From contig SJRY01000250.1 of assembly GCA_011319805.1 (NCBI GenBank), positions 801,208 through 865,207 on the forward strand: a stretch of DNA of 64,000 bases, written 5' to 3'. Shown here piece after piece: positions 14,720-26,800 of this stretch (position 1 is the first letter of the stretch; every line of letters begins with the position of its first letter). The notes beneath the pieces are model-generated. The model was not told the DNA's origin. It saw only the letters and a list, made by a program, of their open reading frames with translations, and made no database searches. Source of the stretch: Macrocybe gigantea (taxonomy: Eukaryota > Basidiomycota > Agaricomycetes > Agaricales > Callistosporiaceae). A program made the position numbers and the translations under genes.

Positions 14720-14990
14720 GATGGTTTGCAGGAAGAGTGGTGATCCTGTAAGCCAAGGGTGTTGGACGTAATTTAAATTTACTTGAAAAATGCGAGTAGC
14801 ACATGTCGGCTGTGCCAAGACGCTCGGCGGAGGAAGTCAGTGAACAATGAACAGAGCTTACAACTGCCTCGACGGCTTGGTCCTCGCCTTAAGCTTCATG
14901 TGGCATTGAAGCCAAACTTCTTCATTGGTCCGAGTAGCTCCGACGCGCAGTGAATTGCCCTCATCAACCAACCACCACCAATATCCTTCA

Positions 14991-16862
14991 ATGGGCTCCA
15001 GCACATCTCGTCCTGAAACTCAGCAAGTCGCTGACGTTTTCCAAGAGAAATGTAGCATATCAGACGACCATAGCACGCACAAGTCATCTAATCAACCTGT
15101 CTCCCCCGACGGCTCAATCTCGTTGGACAATGTTGCCTCATGGGAGTCAGATGCTTCCCGTAATGCCAAACTGCAGCTCGCTCGCACTATTCTATCCCAC
15201 TCCGACATGAAATCCGCCTTAACTTCTCGGAAAGCCAATATCCGAGATACTCACGTCTTCAACAATGTCGTCGATTTCAGTACTGCGCCAATTACCAACC
15301 AGAAGAGCAGCGGGAGATGCTGGATCTTTGCCACAACCAATGTCCTCAGATACAATATAATGCAAAAATTGAAACTGAAAGAGTTTCAATTATCCCAAGT
15401 GCGCCTTCATTTTCGTCTAGCTCTAGCTCAAGCCCTAGTGATAATTTTGGCTCCCAGTCTTATCTTTTCTTCTGGGACAAACTCAACAAGGCGAATTACT
15501 TCCTTGAGCTTGTCATAGAGCATGCCGAATTACCTTTTGAAGACCGACTTATTAGCCATCTGACTGGAGGGAACCTTATCAGTGATGGTGGTCAATGGGA
15601 CATGTCAGTCAACCTTCTTGAAGGCTATGGACTCGTCCCTCAGACTGTACACCCGGAGTCCAATCACTCTTCGTCGAGTGGTCCGCTCAATGCCCTGCTC
15701 CAGACCAAATTGCGAGAACATGCCCAAATCCTTCGGCGCCTCTACTCATCCTTGTTCTCAGCATCTATTCCTGCCGATGTTGTCACCTCGAGGCTCCGGG
15801 CAAGGAAAGAGGAACTCATGAAGGAAATATACAACATCATCACAGCCACGTTGGGTGTTCCTCCTAACCCCAACGAGAAGTTCATTTGGGAGTATGTCGA
15901 TGCTGATAGCAAGGTGGGAAGGTGGGAAGGGACCCCAATCGAGTATTTCCGGGCCTTTGCTTCGAAACCTTATCCAGTGGGTTGACTACATCCCGATTTC
16001 TGCTCATGTCCACATTGACAGTCTCACTCGCTAGCCCTCCGAGTGTTTCTCGATTATCAATGACCCGCGTAATGCTTATGGCAAGCTTTACACGGTTGAT
16101 AAGCTGGGCAATGTCTGGGGTGGTCGTCCTGTGCTCTGTAAGTCCATCCATTCTGTTGAACAGGCCGGTCACCCAAATTCGAGAATTTTCAGACGTGAAT
16201 ACTGACATCAATGATCTAAAGAAATGCGTCGTCAAGGTTTGTTAGCTCGTTTTACCTGGTAATTTACCGCTTGTCAATCACGCAAAAAGATGGTCAAAGC
16301 CGGCCATCCGGTATTTTTCGGTTGTGACGTTGGCAAGTTCTCCGATCGCGCGACTGGAATAATGGACACGACGTTATTTGAATATGAGGCATATCAGATC
16401 ATGGTCAATGTCACTGGATTGCTTACTGACGCGATTCCTCAGAATGCTTTTGACATTACCCTGGGTCTAACCAAAGCAGAACGACTGCAATTGAATGAGT
16501 CCTCCATGACGCATGCTATGGTAATCTCGGGAGTGCATTTAGATGCCAACGGTGACCCTGTTCGCTACAAGGTTGAAAATTCCTGGGGCCAAGACTCCGG
16601 CAATAGTGGTTACTTCATAATGACAGATCGATGGTTTGAGGAGTCAGTGTTTCACGCCCGTCACTTAGGATATCATTAAATGCTTTGCACAGGTTCGTCT
16701 ATCAGATTGTGGTGCCTAAAGCACTCGCACCGAAGGCGTTGGTAGCAGTTTATGAATCGGTTGAAAGGGTTATCCTGCCTCCTTGGGATCCAATGGTAAG
16801 ACACCGTTTCAGCTCGCAGAGCAGCCTTACATCTTTTGTGTACACAGGGAACGCTAGCTTGA
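14991..16862 (+). CDS. LAP3: Bleomycin hydrolase (cysteine aminopeptidase, peptidase family C1B)
   Basis: Exons 14991-15398, 15458-15976, 16035-16137, 16193-16236, 16290-16642, 16693-16795 and 16848-16862 join in phase with no break. The catalytic triad is visible: Cys in QKSSGRCWIFA (near residue 110), His in SSMTHAMVISGVH, Asn in VENSWGQDSG. The protein ends WDPMGTLA, close to the C-terminus of other family members, whose C-terminal residues reach into the active site and make the enzyme an aminopeptidase. It forms a hexameric barrel and degrades peptides and thiolactones in the cytosol. A 39-nt GT-AG stretch inside exon 5 (near 16403-16441) is in frame and may be an extra small intron, since it falls between EAYQ and AFDITLGLTK. 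Confidence 0.93.
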
Positions 16863-17174
16863 GTCATTCGATGATAACATGGATTTCTATGCTGTATTTT
16901 TATGTATCAACGGTTATCTGCGATATATTCAGGCTTGTGCGCGTTTCTTCAACGCAGCGGAATGATTGCGAAGCTGCGGAGGTGTCTATCGGTCTGGACT
17001 AGGTTAGTATTTTCCCTTGGTCGTCAGACGGGCTTAGGCACGAACAAACTGTTCCTGGACACGATGCTCGCTCAGCATTTATACGTAGACTGAGCGCAGT
17101 AGATGCTTACCTTCTACAAACTCCTCATCTGTCGCCGTACAGAGCACCCGTAATCCTGCTTCCTTTATCTATCT
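16863..17174. other. Intergenic region, nothing recognised
   Basis: 312 bp between bleomycin hydrolase and the next plus-strand gene. No conserved coding or RNA features were seen; it should hold the terminator of the first gene and the promoter of the second. Confidence 0.5.
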
Positions 17175-18615
17175 ATGTTAGCGTTTGAATCGCTCAGGTC
17201 TGCATTCAGAAGGAAGCATGAGGCTGAATGTAAGTTTTGATACTGCACGCGAGTTTTCATGCTGCTCATTGTATTTCCAGACAAACCCGTAGCGGAGGAT
17301 GAAGAGGATCGCCAAAACCCCAGGCTCTCTTTCTCTAGGGGTGATTCGGCAGATCGCATTGCTCTCTTGGACTCTGAAAGCCAAGCTGTAGTCTACAAAG
17401 CGCCGCGGGAGTGTCGTAGCCGGTTTTCTTGCCATTTGAGGTGCGTCGGCCATTCCCTCTGCTGTAACAGATTGCTCATGCTCAACTGATCAGCTGTTGC
17501 CTTATCTTGAAAGCCTCCGTCGTCATCGTCATCGCCGTTGCATTTTGGTACTCATATAGATTGCTCCGCTGGGCAACGGAGGTATGTCAGGTCTTATTTC
17601 CCGCTACAACAGCTCTCGATGTTGACCTTTTATGCAGGATACGTCCCCCAGCGTCGATCTCATGCCAGCATATAGCACTTCGCTTGGATGCTTGTCTGCG
17701 CCTTATATTTACAATTCTTCCGCGACTTTACTGAAGATGCCTCTGGGACCAAACGCTGATCATGAATTCGACATCCGGGGTAGTGCGGTTGGAACATTCA
17801 CAATTGCGCAGGATCACGCCCAATCAGAGTTCGTCGAATACGAACTTCGGGTTCGTGCCACCTCCCCTTCGCTTCTACATGATGTCTTCATCCGCCAACG
17901 CAAGAGCGAGAAAGACCCGAGCCGCCTTGTTATCTACACACCTTTCACCGACTCATCGTCCTGTCTAAGATTTGACATTACCATGCGCATTCCAAAATCA
18001 CTTAAGAAGCTCAACATCAGGTCGCATTCAACAACGCATGTCCAATTCAATCCGTATGCAAACATACACCTCGAGGCACTGTATGTCACTCTGTTCTCCA
18101 TGGACACGAACAACATGATTCTGCCCCACACCAACCTCAAGGCAGATCAGATGGCTCTAGAAGTCTATCGCGGTTGGATCGTAGGCGACGTCGCCATCGT
18201 AAACGTCACCACAGTTACGACTCAAAGGGGTGATGGCATAACCAATGTCCGAGCCCATCCGGTAGATGTTGATCCGCCTCTCCGACCAGCATCCCTCAGG
18301 ACCACAACGGGTGCAGGGCGAACAGACATATTTTATATTAGTTCCAAGACTCGGAAGAGACAGATAAAAAATACCCACATATCTGCAAGGAATGCGGATG
18401 TGTACCTGGTTTACTCCGAGGCGGACTACAACGGCCGGATCGAACTCGATTCTCGCTCGTATACTGCAAAGGAGGCGAAACTGGTTAGATCGAATGGCCA
18501 CAGTAGGATCGGAAACAGCAGTGGGGAACCTCACTGGACGCATTCGGTTGGAGACGAAAATGGCGGAGACATGTTATTTATCAAGTCGAGAGGATGGACA
18601 GGGTTGTACTTTTAG
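17175..18615 (+). CDS. Single-pass membrane protein with beta-rich extracellular domain, function unknown
   Basis: Four exons: MLAFESLRSAFRRKHEAEY joins KPVAEDEEDRQNPRLSFSRG..., then after 17441 a transmembrane segment (CCLILKASVVIVIAVAFWYS), then the main exon from 17640 to the stop TAG at 18613-18615. The N-terminal part is a short cytosolic region, so this is likely a type II protein. The outer domain, over 300 residues, alternates hydrophobic and polar residues (FDITMRIPKSLKKLNIRSHSTTHVQF; IHLEALYVTLFS) like the DUF4097-type beta-solenoid adhesin-like domains common in basidiomycete membrane proteins. That comparison is an inference from pattern, not a firm match. Confidence 0.7.
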
Positions 18616-18679
18616 CAGGACATAGCTACGCATTTGACAGGTTCTAGTCCTCTAGCAGCTCAACTCTGATCAATGGGAA

Positions 18680-19414
18680 TCATTGGCCTAGCCTTCTATA
18701 GTCCTGCGAAATATCGTTCTCGGCCACAACATTTGTGATTTCCCTTTGTCTACGTTCTTGGGCAACAGCCTCAGCAAGTGCCTGCTTTCTCGTCAAGAAT
18801 GCTTGTAATACGAACAGGACGACAGTCTGAGGAATGATTCGTTAATACAACACGTCACTAACAATAATTGCACTGACAGTCAATAAGCCTGCCATTATGA
18901 CTTTATCCTTCCAGCGATCGTCTCCGCCAGTGTACAGCTTTCCATGTTTTGCATGTAATGCTCTTAGTGATGCAGCACTTGCAGTCGAGTGAGGGTTGGT
19001 TCGGGATTGGACGCTCGCATGGTATTGACGTAGGGAGTCGTAGGCCGCAGTAATGGCATGAAACCGCGCTTGCGCGACGTCTGGAGGGACGGATGGATTG
19101 GCTTTGTCAGGGTGGTAGATCTTCACTAGATCAAGGTCTGGAAAACAGATGCGTCAGAGAGCACACAGAGGAGCTAGTTTTGTATGAAGGATACATCTGG
19201 TTTTGATGTCGTCCGGAGATGCATTTGGAGGAAGATGGAAAATTTGCTGAGCGGTGGGGTTCCGCGTGGATGGAAATGGATACATGCTCGTCGACACATC
19301 ACTTTTTACAGCGGAGAATGACCTATATGGTGTGCGTTGTGGCTTTAACGTCCTGTATGAACAGGTCCGCGAGGAAGGGCTTAAACGTGCATGGAACCAT
19401 GACAATGCTGACAT
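18680..19414 (-). CDS. J-domain (Hsp40) protein with C-terminal membrane anchor, probably mitochondrial
   Basis: Start ATG at 19414. The N-terminal 40 residues (MSALSWFHARLSPSSRTCSYRT...) are basic and Ser-rich like a mitochondrial presequence. The J domain begins NPTAQQIFHLPPNASPDDIKT and, after an intron, carries the Hsp70-stimulating HPD in KIYHPDKANPSVPP, ending FHAITAAYDSLRQYH. Then come WKDKVIMAGLLTVSAIIV and, across another intron, TVVLFVLQAFL, which together form one hydrophobic segment, and a charged tail ending SQDYRRLGQ (stop 18682-18680). Single-TM J proteins of this form recruit Hsp70 to a membrane; yeast Jid1 is one comparable mitochondrial protein, but orthology is not shown. 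Confidence 0.78.
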
Positions 19415-19468
19415 GCGAAGCTCACTTATTTGGCACTATTCCTGCGAATTATTAGGATAAAGGTACCG

Positions 19469-19495
19469 GTAAACGTTTACTGTAAACGTTTGTAC
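19469..19495. promoter_or_regulatory. Double palindrome upstream of the J-domain gene
   Basis: GTAAACGTTTAC (19469-19480) is a perfect 12-bp palindrome followed at once by TGTAAACGTTTGTAC. GTAAAC is the core of forkhead-factor sites, here present repeatedly on both strands. It lies 55 bp upstream of the J-protein start codon, inside the 103-bp gap to the next gene. Confidence 0.4.
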
Positions 19496-19517
19496 ATTGA
19501 TATTATGCTCTATGTAT

Positions 19518-21780
19518 CTAAAGTTGACTCTGCTGACTCGTGAGATTGCTATGTTCTACCCTGGAGGATGTATCGTGTGTATGGACAGAATGGGAGGGAG
19601 AATGCAGAGGCGAAAATGTCCATCGTCTAGGGAGGAGTGAACCAAGTGATATGGTTCGCGAGTTATGGGAATGGCTGTGGACAGATTCGATGTCTGACGT
19701 AGGCAGACGCGCCACGTCTTCATCGGAAGACTTTCCTCCAGGAGTAGGATTGTTGGGCCTGTTGATCCGTTGCAATGAATTCCAGGAGCTCGAGTGGGGT
19801 GCTTTCTCATCTGTAAAGTCTTCATGTGGAGCGGACTGGTCGAACCGTCCAATTTTTGCCCGGTAGAATCGGACAGCTTGAACAAAGATATCAACGTAGA
19901 CGAGGAGGACGGTGACCGAAAATATGGCAATAATGACCATTCCTATAACCACGCGAGATATAGGTTGAACATCGAGCCTTTCGATGAATGGAATCGTCAA
20001 GCTAGTGCAGACAAGTCTTACAATGGCGATGAATGCCGAAAAGACGTCCCGACCTCTTGTCCGATGTGGGCGGAAAAGGATGCACGAGAGTGTGACAAGG
20101 CCCTCTAGAACAACGAGTAAGATTATCTGAGCTTCACCGCTGTTGTGCGCGAAGGAGATGAAGATCGCCTTCAAGCACCCGTAGGCTAGAACAACGAGGA
20201 AAAAGAAGTACCGTGGCGCGGTAAACTGCGCGTAGGCGGGCCCATAACGATCAATGAAATGTACGTCGCGATAAAGTTCTTGATAACCAGATTTGTAAGC
20301 TTTGTGGAGGATAATGAAGACCATGTATAGGCCAAAAATGGCGACCGCAAGAAAGGAAATGACCGCCAAAAAGATTGATAACCAGGAATCACCAATTATC
20401 CACTGATAGAAACTGAATGTTAGGACTGGCGAAAGCATAAATAGCCCCTAAATTATTGGTAAGTCAAGATAAGTTTAAACAAATCGATAAGACGCACCAT
20501 TCGTAGGTACCAAGAACATACAAAAGCATTGTATGTTCTGAGATGGCCAGAAAAACGGCGACACTGCAGATTGCTTGTGGATAATATATAGAAAACGATG
20601 TATCCAAGCAGAAACAGCACAGATGAGATTCCGACGAGCAGGAGTGCGAAAATGAAAATGGTCATGAAGGCATTTGCGGTCGCGATGTTGAGAGAGTTGA
20701 CATAGATGGGAATGCCAGCTTGAAGAAGGGTTGGAGAAGTGGCTGTGACAGTCTGAACGTCGCCTTGATTGGAGGACTGCTGAGTCAGGAGAGGAAAGGT
20801 GTCCGAAGGAATGGAGATGGAGGAGAGAAGGGCTGTAAGAGTCGACGCCGCGACTGGTGTATCAAATGATGGGCGAGAATATGAATTAAATGCATTGTAG
20901 GGACTGAGTTTTCGGTTGACGTAGCCAATCGCAGAGCCTGAGCTTGACCCGACATGGTCGCCTCCGGTGTGACGTCGCATTTGGTCAATGGCAGCTTGGA
21001 AGGGATCGTTAGTAGTAGACGTTGTTATCAATCCCAAGGCCCAACCAAAATTGAGAGTGAATGAACGATATGCTGAAGGAAAATTGAGACTAGGAAGAGA
21101 TGTGATGGCAATAGCTTGATAGAGAAATAGAAGGTCAAGAAGTCGAAACGGTATGGCCGCTCGGGCTGTTAGGGAAGGCCAGATTGCAAGGACAAGAGTG
21201 AAAAGCGCCATGCCAGCCGTGACCCATACCACGGCCATCTGATGCATAGACCAGCCATTCGATAAGGTGGCCTGGACACAAGCTTTGACCGTTCCTGTGC
21301 CAACTTCGCTCAATGTTAATTGAGCAAAGCCTTCAAGATCGGGTATGGAGAATGCTATGCCTGGGATCCTGCTGGAAATGGAGCTCGGAAGTGAGATGGA
21401 ATCGGAACCTGTGAAGTTGTACATTGGAAGTGGGCACAGGGCTCCACCGAGGATCGTGCAGAGGTCCAGAGTGACATTGAATGGTTTCAACCCATATACG
21501 TTCAGGAAGAGGTTGGCAGTGACGTTGACATTGGCTCGCTGAATATTCGCTGAGTGGGGTTTTTATAGACAAATATGGACATGTACTGACCACACTAGCA
21601 GCGGAGATGTTGAAATTTACGGAGTAGTTCTTGGGAAAATAGGCGACGTAGAAGTTCTGAACGAGTAGGGTCTCCGGTGGTTCGCAATAAGTAACAGATG
21701 ATGTGACTGGGAAGAGCTAGTATCAGCCAACAACTGGTAATGGAGGCAAGTGTACTTGCATAAGGAATCTTCGCGGCCAT
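19518..21780 (-). CDS. TRP-like / Flc-family ion channel with ML-like domain
   Basis: Minus-strand gene. The luminal ML-like domain includes VTYCEPPETLLVQNFYVAY, VTLDLCTILGGALCPLPMYN, ISSRIPGIAFSIPDLEGFAQ and CVQATLSNGWS. This is followed by about nine hydrophobic segments (MAVVWVTAGMALFTLVLAIW; FMTIFIFALLLVGISSVLFL; WLSIFLAVISFLAVAIFGLY; VVIGMVIIAIFSVTVLLVYV) and a cytosolic Ser/Pro-rich tail ending SNLTSQQSQL. Family members (yeast Flc proteins, fission-yeast Pkd2) are ER or plasma-membrane proteins linked to Ca2+ and cell-wall homeostasis. An intron spans about 20450. The N-terminus is unresolved: ATG 21780 is the only in-frame start that splices cleanly, yet it gives no good signal peptide, while a signal-like stretch (MPSRLARLRAPFLTVLLLLSSS) lies just upstream in another frame. 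Confidence 0.82.
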
Positions 21781-22230
21781 GCGATGACGAGAGGAGCAAG
21801 AGAACGGTCAAAAAGGGAGCTCGCAACCTGGCGAGACGGGACGGCATGGGAGCCAAGAGCAAAGAAGAACGAGAACACGTTTTTGCCTAGATGAATGCAT
21901 AATGGTGTACTCATGAGGACAAAAGCAGTGTTGTTGTTGGAGCAGTTTACCGGGAACTATTGTACCCTTTCTTCGGCCAACTTGCTTGTCGTCGTCCACA
22001 GGCGCTTGGAATCAAAGCCAAAAGCTCATGCCGGTCTAGCAAAATCCGTCAAACGGGGAGGGCCTTTACGCACATTAGTTACGGCGTTGGACGGCAGGCT
22101 GTTATTATATCCCGTTAGAAATTTCCTGATCCCGTGACTCGACCATTTATAGCAAAGTTACTGCCGGCACTGTCCGAGAGGAAACCGGATTCTTTCGCTG
22201 GTGCCGTTGGATCGCTCGTTGTCCAACAAA
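21781..22230. other. Divergent intergenic region between TRP-like channel and ATP synthase OSCP
   Basis: 450 bp. The left part may contain the true first exon of the channel gene (signal-like peptide on the minus strand near 21847). The rest should carry both promoters. No repeat or RNA gene was seen. Confidence 0.45.
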
Positions 22231-22984
22231 ATGTTGCTTTCGTCTGCCGTTCGCTCTACCGTCCTCGAAGCAGGCCTCGGCCGCCGGGCAGCATCCGCCC
22301 TCGCCGTTAAATATTCCAAAGCCGTCTACGGCGCCGCGCTCGCTAAATCGCCCCAGACACTCAACAAGGTCCACTCTGAGTTGGCAAACGTGTCTACCGC
22401 CGTCAAGCAAAACCCCGAAGTCAGCGCATTCGTGCATAATCCGACACTCTCTGCCAAAGAACGTGCAGCTGGACTCCAAACGTTCTTCTCGAAGTTGGAG
22501 GGTGCAGGTGCAAAGAAAGAGCCTCTCTCGGATATCACCAAGAACCTGTTGGCGCTTTTGTCAGAGAATGGCCGCCTCGGCGAGACACAAGGCGTTATTG
22601 AGGGATTCAATGAGCTGGTCTCGGAACACCGAGGAGAGCTGACCGTGATTGTCACTTCCGCATCTCCGCTTCCTAAAGAAGTGCTTTCGCGTCTCGAAAC
22701 CACCTTGAAACAATCACAGGCAGGGCAGCAAGCCAAAGTATTGAAGATTTCAAACAGGGTGAGCACACTATCTATTTTCGAAGCGGAAGCCATTAATTCA
22801 TTATCTTAGGTCAACCCATCTGTGCTTGGTGGTCTGATTGTTGATTTTGGCGACAAAACGGTGGACTTGAGCGTGAGATCACGGGTCACGAAGCTTAACA
22901 ATGCCCTGCAACGTATGCTTCTATGCATCGCTTCCTTCTTTATTTCTTCTACAACTGAATTATGTTTCTGCAGAATCGGTCTAA
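22231..22984 (+). CDS. ATP5: Mitochondrial F1Fo ATP synthase OSCP subunit (delta/subunit 5)
   Basis: Three exons, 22231-22758, 22810-22912 and 22974-22984; the last holds only the final residues (QSV) and TAA. The N-terminal MLLSSAVRSTVLEAGLGRRAASALAVKYSKAVYGAAL combines a mitochondrial presequence with the start of the OSCP helical domain. The C-terminal signature VNPSVLGGLIVDFGDKTVDLSV is the conserved motif of the delta/OSCP family. OSCP sits on top of F1 and ties it to the peripheral stalk. The length of about 213 residues is normal. A long antisense reading frame over exon 1 is a shadow. Confidence 0.95.
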
Positions 22985-23203
22985 AGATGTGTTTTGATTA
23001 TTATTTCTGACGCGGAGCTTAGACGCCAGGTTCTTGCATGCATTTGGTTTTGGGACGTCGAGTCGGTAGTTGCAAATAGTAATAAAAATGTCTTGAAATC
23101 AGCGCTGCATTCTTTGTGGGGACATCGCGTCCACGTTGAAGCCTCGTCGCGACATCACGTGGGACTGTTCTACTTCTTCGCCCCATCTGGCCTGCTCAAG
23201 CCA

Positions 23204-26200
23204 ATGGCGACTCCAGCAAAACTTCGACAATCTGGCATACCCGGCCCATCCAAGGCCAGCGGAATACCCACTCCTGGTCGCGCACGCTCAACCTCGAGTG
23301 CTGTCCAACAGACAGGATTTGCCTCGGACGATGAATACGTATCGCGTGCATTTGCCGACGCGATTCGGGCGAACGACCCAGCGCAACACCAGAAACCCAG
23401 CCAGCCAGGCCCCTCTTTTTCTGCACGATCCGTTTCATCCTCCGGTTTTCAGTCTGGCCGCAGATCTGTTGCCGGGCATCCTTCTGCATCGACATTTCCT
23501 GCATCCACGACAGACAGACCAAAGACACCAATCTCTGCGCGCCCACCGAGTCGGCCCCCAAGTCGACACTCTGATACTTTCGGCAAGACTAACAACAAAT
23601 CCTTCCAAGTTGGAGACAACGTTAGAATAGAATCTCTCGGATACGAAGGGACCGTTCGATATATTGGAGAAATAGATGGAAAGCCAGGTCTTTGGGCAGG
23701 GGTTGAATTAGCCGGAGGATTTGCAGGGAAAGGAAAGAACAACGGTTCTGTCAATGGGTGCGTTCCGCTTCTGTTTAAGATCGCTGTTTGCACGGTGATT
23801 TTCCTGGAGCTAACTCATGCCTCGTTTTCTTTTTCTTTTTCTTCTTTTTTAAGGAAGCGATACTTTTCATGCCCCGAAAATTGCGGTGTTTTTGTCGCCT
23901 TCGCGAAGCTTTCACCTCCTACTGTAGGGCCAGGTGCTGTCCCACGGTCCTCTTCAGTGGCTTCTTCACGCAGTGGTCAAATTACTCCCATGCTCTCGGG
24001 ACGCGTCACTCCATTGTCTGCGTCGGTATCAGGAACTAGAGTGGTGTCCGCTACATCAAATGGCCGTATTCCGCCACCCGGAAGTGGCAGAACGACGCCA
24101 TCCATGTATCAAAGCCGAGTATCGCAAGTAGCCACACCATCCTCCCGTATACGGGTGAAGTCTGCATCCACAACGCATGATCCAATGTCAACTTTGAAGG
24201 ATAAGATCAGCGAGGGATCCAGAGCGTCTAAATATCTCACCGCATCAATAAAACGATCGGGCTCTCATAACTCACACGACTCGCGCGATTTGGATGATCT
24301 GGAGGACAATGACGAGCTGTCTAGGTCGTCTCCTTCTCCCTCTGCCGACCATCGCCATCTCTCATCCCCACACGATTTTCCGGGTCGCCGCTATCGACAC
24401 CAAAACCAGTGGCGAGCCAAAGAAGAGGAACACTGTCCGCAACACCCAATAAAGCTCGCTCCCTAACAGGTACTCCGCGCGCTCGTGTTCCCAGCTCTGT
24501 TGCGATGCCTCCACCTGCATCGCCTGGGTGCGTATCCGCAACGGAATTCGGCAATCCAAAGTTGGTGCCAGAATTAAATTTACAATATCAGCGCGACGTG
24601 GAGGCGACCAGTCACGACCGTCCAAGATCCGTTTCCTCCATCCGTACGACGTCGGATGATTATCAGGTAGCCATTGACCAGATGCAATCTCGCATTGACG
24701 CCTTGGAATATGATAACGAGCGGCTGCGACGCCTTCAGAATGTATCTCCTGCAAGCAACGAAAACGAGGCACCAGGAGTCGATGAGAACGAGACTAAGAT
24801 CCTGCATAGGCAACTGAAGGACGTTGAATCTGAGTTGGCTGAATCAAAATCACTGCTGATGGCAACGAGCGCCCGACTTTTGTCTTCAGAGAAGGTCTAT
24901 CAAGCCAATGTTGCCGCTTTGGAGACCGAGAAACAGACAAGTCAGGCTCGGTTGGAAGCGCTTCAGTCGACGGTGGATGATGAAGCCATGCAACTTCAGA
25001 AGCTAGAGAATAGTCTGCAGGAGAAAGAGGAAGCCTTGCGTCGACAGGAAGAGTTACTCAAAGCTAAAGACAATGATGTGGTTGACCTAGAACAGAAGGT
25101 TACGAACCTCACGTTTGAGCTGCAGAATGAAAGAGTTGAATTGGGTACGCAGATCAACGAGCTTAGGATGGCTGGTCAGGTGAGTGTCTTGGAATTTGCG
25201 TCGTATCAAAGGAATCGACTTTTCATTCCAGGAAACGATTGCTTTGTATGAAGAAAAGCTCAACGCAAATACTGCGCAAAGATATGAATTCGAGTCGCGC
25301 ATCGCTGCTTTAGAAACGGAACTCAGGCTCGCGAAGAGTACGAATTCGGCATCGGTCGGCTCTGCGAATGTCTCTTCCGCCACTCAGATTGAGAACGAAA
25401 CCCTCCGTGAACAGGTCCTTCACTTGCAGAGGAAGCTTTCTAACGTGGAAGATGCACTAGAGGACTCTCGAGCTTCTGCTGAAAAGGAGGAAACCGCTTT
25501 TCAGGAGAGAATGAGGCGTCTGAGGGAGAAAGAGGAAAGCATGCGGAAGGAGTTGAATGATGGGCGTAGAGATATGGAACACCTGGTGGAATCCGAGACA
25601 AGAGCTCGCAATCGCTGGAAGAAGTCGAGGAGGCACTGCGGGAGAGCACCATGGCTCTTGAGAATGCGAGAGCCGAGATAGAAACGTTACGGATAGAACT
25701 CGGAGTAAGGGTCCGTATTTCATCGATTCATATGTCCATTGAACGATTTTCCCTCAGAACCTCGAGGCTCCTTTATCCGACGGCAAGCCTTCTCAATCTA
25801 ATGCACCCAGGAATGATGCGTCATTGGCAAGGGAGGAGATAACTGGACTAAAGTATTTTTTTTTCTTTGCATACACGTCGTGCTTCATGCGAATCTGTGG
25901 CAGGCACATTGTACAGGAGCTGCAAAAGGAAAATGCTTCGTGGGAGCAAAAGCTCAAGATTGCCGAGTCCGAAAATGAGATCCTGTTGGCAGAAACGAAA
26001 CAACTGCGCCAGGTGAGTGTCCCTAACCTAATCCGGAGAAGCTTTGAGGTGACATTCTCCTAGCAACTCGATGAAGCTAGGTTTGGCTACGACAAAAAGC
26101 CGCATAAAGCTCGCCAGAACAGTTATGACGACTTGCATGGAGATTCTGACGGTGCTGACGAGGTGACACGTGAGCTGAAGAGTCTATATGAGGTGAGCTG

Positions 26201-26724
26201 ACGATTCGAGACCATCTCTATATGTTTACGCTCAAGTCATCTAGTCGGAATTGGAGCAGCTGCGGAAACAGCTGGCCGATTCCGAGATGAAGGCAGCGCG
26301 CACAGCGCATGACGTGAGTGAAATGACGTTAGCACTGGATTGCGTCTAATAGACGGTGGCCACAGCTCAACAAGGAAATCAGCGAGCTGGAGGCGTTGGT
26401 GGAATCCAAGGTGCGTCGACTGAATAGGTGAAATTGAAGGAAAGAGTGATGACATGGGATCAGATTTATCGAGAGGATGAGCTAGAACAGGAATTGGAGC
26501 AGATGAAAGAGAAGCTGGCTCGGAGCAAGAAGTCATCGAAAGGGGGAAATGAAGTTGTAGTGCGAGAGGGGGAACGGGTGGTGTGCGAGATCTGTGAAAG
26601 GGAAGGACACGACATTTTCAACTGTGACCTGCTCAAAGGCAAGGATGGTGAGCTTTACTGTGACGATTGTGACAGTCACGGTCACTTGGCCAAGGATTGT
26701 CCCCATTCTTTGGAGGTGTTTTAA
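23204..26724 (+). CDS. CLIP-170-like microtubule plus-end protein (CAP-Gly, coiled coil, zinc knuckles), frame broken twice
   Basis: The protein starts MATPAKLRQSGIPGPSKASG with a basic Ser/Pro-rich region. The CAP-Gly domain is VGDNVRIESLGYEGTVRYIG ... GVELAGG ... GKNNGSVNG, and after an intron ending in a pyrimidine-rich tract, KRYFSCPENCGVFVAFAKL; it binds the EEY/F tails of tubulin and EB1. A Ser/Thr/Pro linker leads into a long coiled coil (24660-26540) split by at least five introns. The end has two CLIP-type zinc knuckles, CEICEREGHDIFNC and YCDDCDSHGHLAKDC, then SLEVF and a stop. The frame must shift once near 24377 (in a run of four T) and once near 25612; the protein sequence is family-like on both sides. 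Fungal relatives are Tip1 and Bik1. Confidence 0.9.
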
Positions 26725-26800
26725 ATATGACGTCATTTGGCATAATATACCACCAATATAAACCATGCTACCCCTCACCTCCATCTCTCACTCTACCCTC

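Noticed and set aside
22326..22793. 155-codon antisense reading frame over the OSCP gene
   Set aside because: Mirror of a strongly coding exon; no protein family resemblance and no splice or promoter support.
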